A stretch of DNA of 24,208 nt from Bacteroidales bacterium UBA6229 (GTDB lineage: Bacteria > Bacteroidota > Bacteroidia > Bacteroidales > F082), in NCBI GenBank assembly GCA_002440975.1, contig DJWN01000009.1, positions 6,318-30,525 of the forward strand, given 5' to 3'. The stretch's first letter is position 1, and each line of letters begins with the position of its first letter. The notes below the pieces were generated by a model. It was not told the origin of the DNA. It saw nothing but the letters and a program-made list of their open reading frames with translations, and searched no databases. Below are positions 8,299 through 15,958 of this stretch, piece after piece. The translations under genes were made by a program, and so were the position numbers.

Positions 8299-11200
8299 TT
8301 ATGCATTATGAGTTGGCTCCTGCCAAAGCGGAAAAAACAGGGTGAAGCTGGTGCCTCTGCCTATTTGTGATTCAAAACTGATGTAGCCGCCAGCCGAAAC
8401 CACAATCTGATTTACGATCGAAAGACCAAGCCCCATTCCACTTGACTTGGTAGTGAAATTAGGTGTGAAGAGCTTGTCCTGTTCTTCAGTTGTCATCCCC
8501 TTGCCATTATCCTGCACAATCACTTTTACTTCGGTTTCATTGGCCGAAATTTGAATGCTGATCTTACCATCACCTTTGCTTCCAATGGCCTGAACAGCAT
8601 TTTTGAATAAGTTTCCGAAAGCGCGACCAATATTTTTTTTGTCGGCATTAATCATAAAAACAGAGCCGTCTTTGGTTCGGATGTCGATATCAATATTTGA
8701 TTTACCACTATAAAGCAATGCTGTCCGCTTAATAAGATCGGTCAGATCAAAAGGCTCAGGCCTGTTAACGGGCATGCGTGCAAAATCAGAAAATGCAGAG
8801 GCGATGGACGACAAAGTATCAATCTGCTCAATTAATGTTTTTGTGGTGTGTTCTATTTTTTGTTCAATTTCCGGATCGTTATCATCCCACGAACGCTTCA
8901 GGTATTGCACACTCAGACGCATAGGCGTGAGTGGATTTTTTATCTCGTGAGCAACCTGTCGGGCCATTTCGCGCCAGGCAGTTTCACGCTCGGATCGCGC
9001 CAATAATTCAACGCTTTTCTCCAGTTCAACAATCAGCTGATTGTATTGGTTTACAAGCTGCCCTATCTCGTCGCGACTCTTCCATTCGATGGGTTCATTC
9101 TTTTGGTCGAATCGAATCGCTTTCATCTTGGATTGCAACAGCAACAAGGGTTTGGTAAGTCTTCCTGAAAGATACAACACCACGAAAGCTGAAATGCCAC
9201 TGAGCAAGATAAATATATTCATATAAGTGAGCACAAAAGTGGAAATTTCGGTTCGCAGCTCTGATTCGCGAGCAAAATAGGGCAAATTGACAAAGGCTGC
9301 AGTTTCGCCTGAGGCATCCTGAAAAGGCACATAAGAGGAATAATAGGAACCTCTTCCGATCTGCTCCTGATGCAGAAACAAAAATGATTTTCCACTTTCC
9401 AGCGCAGCGAAGGCATCAGGATTCATCTTTTCGGAAATTAACTTTCGCTGAAAAATCTCAGGACGCGAACTTGCCAGCAAATCACCTTCAAGGCTATACA
9501 AGTTTATATCCGAGAAAAAAACCTGGGAAAATTTATTCAAAATCTGATGTAAATAGTCGCTGAGATGCGTTGCATTAATGTCCTCCTGTTGAAGCTTATG
9601 TTCCAGCTCAATCAAAATAGATTGGGTTCTTTCAGATAAAAAATCATCCGACTTCTGTTGATAGATATCACGTATATAATAAGATGAAATAAAACCAATA
9701 ATAAGAAATGAAAAAATTAAAGCACTCAAATTAAATATTTGAAGTTTACTTCTGAAATTCAAAGTTCTAAAATAGAAAAGTGGGTGCTGAAGAAGTTTCT
9801 TATTGTGGAACAAACTTAGCAGGCTAAGTACAATAATAAAATAAGAAAAGGGCGCAATAATATCAATCAGTCGTTTTTCTGATTTACTCACAACGAGGCC
9901 GGAACCATTTGCCATTTCCAGAAAATAATGCCTAAAACCATGAGTGCTGGTGAAGTTTGAATGCTTAACTGAAAGTTGTTCCATCTCTAATGGGTACAAG
10001 TACTTCCCAAATTTATAAGCTAGTCTTCCATTAGAATAGGTGGCAAAAGAATAAGTGGAAAACAAAGAAGCCAAACTATTATTTTGCTCGACCAACAACT
10101 CAGGATAGCCCAAGCCCTCGGGGTAATATTTAAAATAAAACTCCATGAAAATATAATAAGCCTGGCCATATTGGTTATGAAATATGGGCATCCTGGCTAA
10201 ATAATAAGCACCAATAAGATTATCCTTGATATAATACAGTTGTTTATTTTGATCAGAAACAAAACCACTCTGCTCAATCAATTCTGAAAAATAAGTATTA
10301 CAATTTGTAACATAATCCCCAGGCTGTATCAACAATTCGTCCCAGTCGTCGCACAAAGTAACACTGATGTTATATTTCGAAAAATAATCATGCGTATAAT
10401 GATCAAGTATATAGCGATAAACGCTATCTGCATCCAGCTCTTCAAAATCGTGTCTGTAGATCAATTCTTTTATAATAGTATCGCTGGAAATTTGTTTAAA
10501 AACACTATTAAAAACAAACTCAAACATTGGATCAGATTCAACATTTAATTGCATCGCAACCAATTCCTGCTCATTCTTCGATTTACGAAGATTTTCAGCG
10601 TAAAACAACCAGGTAAGGATGATGGACAATAAAACAAAGACAACAAGCCTGAAATTTTTTCTGACCTCAAAATCAAATTGTCTGTTAACCAAAAGGACAA
10701 TAAAAAAAAGCAAGGCAAAACCATCAGCAATCAAGCCCATATTCCCGTTTTCCGGAACAAGAATCAGTTTGCCGGCAAGAAAAATCATAACAAGCAAAAT
10801 AGCAATCCAATACCGTTCATATTGAAAAATGCTATAAGAAACCATATTCATCAGCACCGAAAATACAAGCATTGCCAGTATGCTGATCATTAGAAGCAAC
10901 AGATAACTTTGAATGTTCAGCTCATAAAATTCGTGAAATGAAAGTGGAATTTTGGATTGAAATATTAACTGACTTACAAGAAAATAGAAGGCATAAAAAA
11001 CAAAGATATAAACCGTTACAAGTATAATCACTCTTAACAAAAACGGAGATTTAGTTAACCGAAATGGGAAATAATTCTTCAAAACCCAGCTGAACAATAA
11101 CAACTGAATAATCCAGAAAACAGCTTCACCAAGACTGATTTCAGAAGAATAAATATTTAGATTCTTTAAACTATAAATTGAGCTTTCGGCCAATGAACTA

Positions 11201-11982
11201 ACAGACAAAACGAATTGAAAAAACCAAAATCCAATATACAATAATAAAACAGCTATTACAAACTGTAAACCAGATCTATGCGTTATCCTCTCAATAAACT
11301 TGCCTGAAAATATATAATTAAACAACAATAAATATATACCCAGAAACAAAACGAATAGTATAATCGCCTGGGAAGTGCTTATTGCAAAAAATTTGTCAAT
11401 CCGATAAACCAGATTTTCAAAAGAAAAATTAGTACTAATTTCCTCCTGAAGGAAAAGTGAAATTGAAACATTATCAGCAAAAATATTTCCTGCAACATGC
11501 GGTTGTAAAAACTGATTATGAATTGAATACTCCTTATAAACTGGCACCAGGAGAACAAACCATCTGCTCGTACTATCCTGCGTCAAAACCGGAAATGTCA
11601 AATACTGATATATACCATCCGAGAGCCTGGCAAAACCCAATTTATGTTCTCCGTTGAATGTGTTTCTAATTAGCTTGGGTTGTGACAAGTTGGTGGACCA
11701 ATATAAAAGGCTGGTATCCTGATAAATAAATAATTCCAGCTCATCGAGTTCCCCCATCCTCTTATTCGAACAGTCAAAACATAATTCCTTATCCTGTATT
11801 TCATTCCAGGAACTAACTCTATCCTTTCCATTGATCAAATTATACTCATTCTGTTTAAGTCTTTTAAGTAAACGATCAGTCAAAACCTGCTCTTCATTCA
11901 TCTGCTTGAATAACAAATCAAGACCGATAAAAGAGACAAGAAGGAAAAAAATCAAACTGATGAACAAAAAAGATTTTCTCAT
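8299..11982 (-). CDS. Large polytopic sensor histidine kinase (NtrY-like core)
   Basis: The protein has 1227 residues. The C-terminal core is complete: a HAMP region after the last membrane segment (about 930-985), then HisKA with the phospho-acceptor motif H1012-EIKNPLTPMRLS. The HATPase domain follows, with an N box (NLFKNAVQAI), G1 (DNGKGM), F box (LFTPNFTTKSSG) and G2 (GMGLGLSIV). The HEIKNPLTPMRLS form is like NtrY kinases. The N-terminal 900 residues hold about 12 hydrophobic segments: one at 5-25, a cluster of eight at about 195-480, two at about 735-800 and one before HAMP. They leave three extracytoplasmic stretches after segments 1, 9 and 11. The input signal is unknown. No response regulator lies nearby, so its partner must be encoded elsewhere. 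It appears to be transcribed alone. Confidence 0.9.
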   Translation of the reverse strand: MRKSFLFISLIFFLLVSFIGLDLLFKQMNEEQVLTDRLLKRLKQNEYNLINGKDRVSSWNEIQDKELCFDCSNKRMGELDELELFIYQDTSLLYWSTNLSQPKLIRNTFNGEHKLGFARLSDGIYQYLTFPVLTQDSTSRWFVLLVPVYKEYSIHNQFLQPHVAGNIFADNVSISLFLQEEISTNFSFENLVYRIDKFFAISTSQAIILFVLFLGIYLLLFNYIFSGKFIERITHRSGLQFVIAVLLLYIGFWFFQFVLSVSSLAESSIYSLKNLNIYSSEISLGEAVFWIIQLLLFSWVLKNYFPFRLTKSPFLLRVIILVTVYIFVFYAFYFLVSQLIFQSKIPLSFHEFYELNIQSYLLLLMISILAMLVFSVLMNMVSYSIFQYERYWIAILLVMIFLAGKLILVPENGNMGLIADGFALLFFIVLLVNRQFDFEVRKNFRLVVFVLLSIILTWLFYAENLRKSKNEQELVAMQLNVESDPMFEFVFNSVFKQISSDTIIKELIYRHDFEELDADSVYRYILDHYTHDYFSKYNISVTLCDDWDELLIQPGDYVTNCNTYFSELIEQSGFVSDQNKQLYYIKDNLIGAYYLARMPIFHNQYGQAYYIFMEFYFKYYPEGLGYPELLVEQNNSLASLFSTYSFATYSNGRLAYKFGKYLYPLEMEQLSVKHSNFTSTHGFRHYFLEMANGSGLVVSKSEKRLIDIIAPFSYFIIVLSLLSLFHNKKLLQHPLFYFRTLNFRSKLQIFNLSALIFSFLIIGFISSYYIRDIYQQKSDDFLSERTQSILIELEHKLQQEDINATHLSDYLHQILNKFSQVFFSDINLYSLEGDLLASSRPEIFQRKLISEKMNPDAFAALESGKSFLFLHQEQIGRGSYYSSYVPFQDASGETAAFVNLPYFARESELRTEISTFVLTYMNIFILLSGISAFVVLYLSGRLTKPLLLLQSKMKAIRFDQKNEPIEWKSRDEIGQLVNQYNQLIVELEKSVELLARSERETAWREMARQVAHEIKNPLTPMRLSVQYLKRSWDDNDPEIEQKIEHTTKTLIEQIDTLSSIASAFSDFARMPVNRPEPFDLTDLIKRTALLYSGKSNIDIDIRTKDGSVFMINADKKNIGRAFGNLFKNAVQAIGSKGDGKISIQISANETEVKVIVQDNGKGMTTEEQDKLFTPNFTTKSSGMGLGLSIVNQIVVSAGGYISFESQIGRGTSFTLFFPLWQEPTHNA

Positions 11983-12246
11983 ACAGATTTAACTATTCGT
12001 TCGAAGTTACAAAAACAGCACCAAAAGCTAAATTACAGAAAAAACCGACCTTTTAAACGCATTTTTAAAAGACTTTCTCATTAAAGTTGAACCCCTGTTC
12101 ATTCCACTCAAAAACACGCTCTAAAGCTTTCAATTAGCCTGCAATGAAAGTCTTTTATGAAAACCAAGTAAGCACTTGATTTATTTAATTGATTTACAGA
12201 TAATTAATCTTTCAAACGAATAAAATAAATCATAGTGTGCTGATAT
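11983..12246. other. Intergenic region upstream of the kinase gene
   Basis: This 264-bp AT-rich gap lies between the methyltransferase stop and the kinase start. I see no TAnnTTTG box facing the kinase. It holds a 12-bp inverted repeat (listed separately) and an 8-bp hairpin, CTTTTAAA (12050-12057), loop CGCATT, TTTAAAAG (12064-12071). Confidence 0.5.
12066..12157. repeat. 12-bp perfect inverted repeat
   Basis: TAAAAGACTTTC (12066-12077) is the exact reverse complement of GAAAGTCTTTTA (12146-12157), with 68 nt between the arms. It lies 84 bp or more upstream of the kinase ATG and could be a long-range RNA stem or a pair of protein sites. Its left arm also overlaps the 8-bp hairpin at 12050-12071, so the two folds would exclude each other. 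Confidence 0.5.
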
Positions 12247-13131
12247 TTAATTATTTAGATTCTTTTTGAAAACATAAACCAAACTGGAATACTGTGAATT
12301 AAAAAGTGCTTTAAAATTTGATAAAAGACCCATAACAAATGCCCGGAGTAAGGCTAAACTACGTTTTTTGTATTGCTCGCTCAAAAGAGAAACATAAAAT
12401 GCATCCCACCACATTGGGTATTGACTAAGTTTTTGCAATTGAAAATTCTGGCCAAGCAATGAGATACTTTCAGGATTGAAATGCCATAAATGACGGGGCA
12501 CATCCCAACCTGCCCAAAACTGTTTGTAATAACGGGCATCAAATGAATCTTTATTTGGTAGAGCAATCACCAATCTGCCATCAGGTTTTAGGATACGTAA
12601 CAGCTCAGGCAGTAATTTGTTAAATGAATAAACATGCTCTAATACATGAAAAAGTGTGATTAAATCAAAATGTGCATCAGGAAAATTCCTAAGCTGATTA
12701 ACATCCAAAACCTGCGTGTCTAACTTCTGCGAAGCCATTTCTCTGGCACTCGAATTTGGCTCAACACCTTCGACCATCCATCCATTTTGCTTGGCATAAT
12801 TCAGAAAATCACCAATACCACATCCATAATCCAACAACTTTCCGGGCTTCAATGCTTTCGTTACCTGACTGTACTTTGTACTGATATTAATGTTTTTGAT
12901 TTGTCGGTATAAAAATGGAATCAGGCCTTTTTTGCCGTCATCATGACTTAAGTACTTTTCAGAAGCATAATATTTACCCAATTCTGTTTCTGCCGGAAAA
13001 GGATGTGTAAAAGAAATTTTACAATCATTGCATGTATATAAGCTGAATTCTTCCTGACTTAAAAAATAGTCTGTTAAGGCAAGTTCAAACTTGATATCTG
13101 AGGAATTACAATTCGGACAAATGATTGACAT
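12247..13131 (-). CDS. Class I SAM-dependent methyltransferase with N-terminal zinc ribbon
   Basis: The 294-residue cytosolic protein begins with four cysteines spaced as a zinc-binding ribbon (C5-x2-C8, C34-x2-C37). A Rossmann methyltransferase core follows, with SAM motif I LLDYGCGIGDF (99-109), an acidic strand end EGVEPN, the post-I motif FDLITLFHVLEHV and the later motif RILKPDGRLVIALPN. This layout is common in methyltransferases linked to sugar or glycan modification, but the substrate cannot be read from the sequence. The ATG at 13131 lies 9 bp from a parS-like palindrome that fills the gap to mnmG. It is probably co-transcribed with mnmG, since only 30 bp separate them. Confidence 0.88.
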   Translation of the reverse strand: MSIICPNCNSSDIKFELALTDYFLSQEEFSLYTCNDCKISFTHPFPAETELGKYYASEKYLSHDDGKKGLIPFLYRQIKNINISTKYSQVTKALKPGKLLDYGCGIGDFLNYAKQNGWMVEGVEPNSSAREMASQKLDTQVLDVNQLRNFPDAHFDLITLFHVLEHVYSFNKLLPELLRILKPDGRLVIALPNKDSFDARYYKQFWAGWDVPRHLWHFNPESISLLGQNFQLQKLSQYPMWWDAFYVSLLSEQYKKRSLALLRAFVMGLLSNFKALFNSQYSSLVYVFKKNLNN

Positions 13132-13140
13132 ATAAAAAAT

Positions 13141-13156
13141 TGTTTCACGTGAAACA
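13141..13156. promoter_or_regulatory. parS: parS-type ParB-binding site (copy 1)
   Basis: TGTTTCACGTGAAACA is a perfect 16-bp palindrome identical to the Spo0J/ParB parS consensus TGTTNCACGTGAAACA. It fills most of the 30-bp gap between the mnmG stop and the methyltransferase start. ParB binds such sites to load, spread and recruit SMC near the replication origin. An identical copy lies 1,916 bp away, on the other side of mnmG. Confidence 0.85.
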
Positions 13157-13161
13157 AAACG

Positions 13162-15036
13162 CTATCTACCTAGAAAAATGGCGAGTACAGATATATCTGC
13201 TGGTGATACACCACTAATTCGGCTTGCCTGCCCAAGTGTTTCAGGTTTTATCAAGTTTAGCTTTTCCCTTGCTTCGTAAGAAAGTGATTTAAGCTGATGA
13301 TAATCAAAGTCGGATTTTAAGCTTACGTGTTCGAGGCGCATTAATTTATCAGCCAATTCTTTTTCCTTTTCAATATAACCCTTGTATTTGACTAAAACCT
13401 CCACTGCTTCAATCTCTTCGATTGTGTAGTCGTTTCGGCTTAAAATCTCCTTAAATAAGTGTTTATTATTAGCAATCATGTCTTGCAATCCAAGCTGAGG
13501 CCTTAACAATACATTTGAAAGCTTAATTTTTTGTGATAGCGGACTTGTTCCTTTTTGCTCAAGTAAAGCATTAATCTGATCTGGTGCTACACCGGTTTTC
13601 TCCAAAAAACCAATTAACTCAGAAATTTTACGCTCTTTCTCCTTATAACGTTCATATCGCTCGGCTGAAGCAAGTCCCATCTTGTAACTTCTCTCTGTTA
13701 ATCTGGCATCGGCATTATCTTGCCGAAGTAAAATTCTGTATTCAGCACGACTGGTAAACATGCGATAAGGCTCATCAACACCCTTAGTAATCAAATCATC
13801 AATCAACACCCCAATATATGCCTCAGAACGTTTCAATATCAATGGTTCACGATCAATGGTTCTATTATGGGCATTAATTCCTGCAATAATCCCTTGCGCT
13901 GCAGCTTCTTCGTAGCCAGTAGTTCCATTGATTTGCCCTGCAAAATATAATCCTTTAACTAGCTTTGTTTCCAGAGAATGTTGAAGCTGCTCGGGAGGGA
14001 AAAAATCATATTCTATCGCATAGCCGGGTCTGAAAATCTTAGCCCTTTCAAATCCTTCAATCTCTCTTAAGGCTTTAAACTGTACATCTTCGGGCAAGGA
14101 CGAACTAAATCCGTTAATGTAATATTCAACCGTATTCCAACCTTCTGGCTCAACAAACAGTTGATGTGCATCCTTATCAGAAAAACGTTCAACCTTATCT
14201 TCAATACTGGGACAATAGCGCGGCCCTACTCCTTCGATACGTCCATTAAACATGGGGGAAAACTGAAACCCCGTTCGTAGCGTATCATGAACTTTCTTAC
14301 TGGTATAAGCCATATAACAAGACCGCTGCCTGGCCAAATCAACCTCCTCGAGATAAGAAAAACCCGTTACTACTTCATCACCTTTTTGTTCTGATAACTT
14401 AGAAAAATCAATTGTACGTCCATCCACCCTAACCGGAGTTCCCGTTTTCATCCGATCCGCCCTAAATCCAAGCTCAATCAATTGCTCAGTCAATCCCTGA
14501 CTTGCCCGGTCGCCCATACGTCCTCCTCCAAAGGATTTTTCACCAATATGAATTCTACCATTAAGGAAAGTGCCGTTGGTAAGAATCACATTATGGGCTT
14601 CAATTAAATGACCCATTGAGGTTTGTACACCCTTTATCTGATTATCTTTTACTACCAAACCAACTACCATATCCTGCCAAAAATCGAGCTTGGGGGTTTG
14701 CTCAAGCATACGTCTCCATTCCATTGAAAACAAAATTCTGTCGCTTTGGGCACGTGGACTCCACATGGCCGGGCCTTTTGATTTGTTGAGCATCCTGAAT
14801 TGAATCATTGTACGATCTGTAATCAGGCCTGAATACCCACCCAATGCATCAATTTCTCTCACAATCTGTCCTTTGGCTATTCCACCCATTGCAGGATTGC
14901 AAGACATTTGAGCGATGGTTTGCATATTCATCGTAACAAGCAAAACCTTGCTGCCCATATTAGCTGCTGCTGCTGCAGCTTCGGAACCGGCATGACCTGC
15001 ACCCACAACAATCACATCATATTTCTCAAAAAGCAT
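13162..15036 (-). CDS. mnmG: tRNA uridine-5-carboxymethylaminomethyl modification enzyme MnmG (GidA)
   Basis: The 624-residue FAD enzyme acts with MnmE to install the (carboxymethyl)aminomethyl group on wobble U34 of certain tRNAs, which stabilises decoding. Visible features are the FAD dinucleotide motif G12-AGHAG17 near the N-terminus, the family block SCNPAMGGIAKG, the segment THNVILTNGTFLNGRIHIG-like (read here as AHNVILTNGTFLNG) and ATG-proximal KYDVIVVGAGHAG. Length is normal for the family. It lies 56 bp after ybeY and 30 bp before a methyltransferase, with a parS-like palindrome in each gap. In many bacteria gidA sits near parAB and oriC. Here those genes are absent, yet the parS sites flank it. 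Confidence 0.97.
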   Translation of the reverse strand: MLFEKYDVIVVGAGHAGSEAAAAAANMGSKVLLVTMNMQTIAQMSCNPAMGGIAKGQIVREIDALGGYSGLITDRTMIQFRMLNKSKGPAMWSPRAQSDRILFSMEWRRMLEQTPKLDFWQDMVVGLVVKDNQIKGVQTSMGHLIEAHNVILTNGTFLNGRIHIGEKSFGGGRMGDRASQGLTEQLIELGFRADRMKTGTPVRVDGRTIDFSKLSEQKGDEVVTGFSYLEEVDLARQRSCYMAYTSKKVHDTLRTGFQFSPMFNGRIEGVGPRYCPSIEDKVERFSDKDAHQLFVEPEGWNTVEYYINGFSSSLPEDVQFKALREIEGFERAKIFRPGYAIEYDFFPPEQLQHSLETKLVKGLYFAGQINGTTGYEEAAAQGIIAGINAHNRTIDREPLILKRSEAYIGVLIDDLITKGVDEPYRMFTSRAEYRILLRQDNADARLTERSYKMGLASAERYERYKEKERKISELIGFLEKTGVAPDQINALLEQKGTSPLSQKIKLSNVLLRPQLGLQDMIANNKHLFKEILSRNDYTIEEIEAVEVLVKYKGYIEKEKELADKLMRLEHVSLKSDFDYHQLKSLSYEAREKLNLIKPETLGQASRISGVSPADISVLAIFLGR

Positions 15037-15056
15037 ATTTTAGTCAATTAGCAGTA

Positions 15057-15072
15057 TGTTTCACGTGAAACA
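15057..15072. promoter_or_regulatory. parS: parS-type ParB-binding site (copy 2)
   Basis: This is a second exact copy of TGTTTCACGTGAAACA, in the 56-bp gap between the ybeY stop and the mnmG start and 20 bp before the mnmG ATG. It is identical over all 16 positions to copy 1 at 13141-13156. ParB bound here could hinder transcription into mnmG, but that is inference. Confidence 0.85.
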
Positions 15073-15092
15073 TCCAGATAAGTCATTATTAT

Positions 15093-15515
15093 TTAAGTAT
15101 TAAGGCGCAAATTTAAGCATTTCTGTTCCAGCATTCTCATTTGTTGCTTTTCTTCCAAACTTGAATCGTTAAAACCGATCAGATGCAACATACCGTGAAT
15201 AATTACCCGATGAAGCTCCTGAACATAACTTTCCTCCAGAATACCCGCATTTTCCATCACCCTTTCAACACTTATATAACACTCACCTGAAATAATGTCA
15301 ACGTTCAGGCTTTTGTTAAAAGTTATGATATCCGTGTAAAAATCGTGATCCAGAAACTGCTTGTTAATTCTAAGAAGAGATTCGTCTGAACAGAACAGAA
15401 AACTGATCAAACCGGTTCTCTTATGAAATACGCTCAATACTTCCTCAATCCATCTTTTGGTGTTGGTATTAAGAAAAACAGGAACCTCATAATCATACTT
15501 TTCAAACTGAATCAT
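15093..15515 (-). CDS. ybeY: Endoribonuclease YbeY (16S rRNA maturation)
   Basis: The 140-residue metal-dependent RNase takes part in 16S rRNA 3'-end processing and ribosome quality control. The signature HGxLHLxG is present as H107-GML-H111-LIG. The third metal-ligand histidine of the usual HGxLHLxGYDH motif is replaced by aspartate (D117, in GFND). I recall the same change in other Bacteroidota YbeY proteins, so it may be a lineage trait. Other family features are ISFLFCSDESLLRINKQFL and the HDFYTDIITF block. Its ATG overlaps the end of the upstream gene by 14 bp, which implies coupled translation. Confidence 0.93.
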   Translation of the reverse strand: MIQFEKYDYEVPVFLNTNTKRWIEEVLSVFHKRTGLISFLFCSDESLLRINKQFLDHDFYTDIITFNKSLNVDIISGECYISVERVMENAGILEESYVQELHRVIIHGMLHLIGFNDSSLEEKQQMRMLEQKCLNLRLNT

Positions 15516-15942
15516 GAAGATTATGTACAGTTATATTGTTTGTTTTCAAATATTTACGTAACACATGAACCCTGTCAGTACTCAATTGCTTGTTTAGGCT
15601 TTTCATATCAAAATAACAGCAAAATATAAGGTTCTTCTGATCGATAAGGAAGTTGTCGCAAAAATACTCAAGCTTGCTCCTAAAATACCCGGCTTCGGCA
15701 ACGGCGGTTTGAATCAAAGCAAAAGTTTCTTCATCAAAATGAAAAGATAGCTCAGTGCCCATATCACCAATTTCAATATCAACCTCTAATAAAGCAGGGT
15801 TTCTTTCTTCAAAAGAGTGTTTAATAATCTCATATCCAATAACTTGACATGTGGCTTCCAACTTATCATCAGCAAGGCTCACAATTTTCCTGTTTACAAA
15901 TGTATCGTAGGTGCGAATGGCTGCATAAAAATCCATCGACAT
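15502..15942 (-). CDS. Unrecognised small protein between the DUF4175 gene and ybeY
   Basis: I do not recognise this 146-residue protein with confidence. It has no signal peptide or membrane segment, is rich in acidic residues and appears cytosolic. The middle (TCQVIGYEIIKHSF, then LLEVDIEIGDMGTELSFHF) has the helix and beta-hairpin order of an anti-sigma-type GHKL ATPase N box region. The expected asparagine and the DxGxG loop are missing, so if related it is degenerate. I chose ATG 15942, 16 bp after the upstream stop and preceded by AAAGGTG, a possible ribosome site. An in-frame ATG at 15993 would overlap the upstream gene by 35 bp. It overlaps ybeY by 14 bp, so it is firmly in that operon. 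Confidence 0.75.
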   Translation of the reverse strand: MSMDFYAAIRTYDTFVNRKIVSLADDKLEATCQVIGYEIIKHSFEERNPALLEVDIEIGDMGTELSFHFDEETFALIQTAVAEAGYFRSKLEYFCDNFLIDQKNLIFCCYFDMKSLNKQLSTDRVHVLRKYLKTNNITVHNLHDSV

Positions 15943-15958
15943 AAGTGAAACACCTTTA

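Noticed and set aside
14745..14765. A CACGTG core inside mnmG as a possible third parS
   Set aside because: Only the central six bases match (GGGCACGTGGAC); the flanks differ from the 16-bp consensus.
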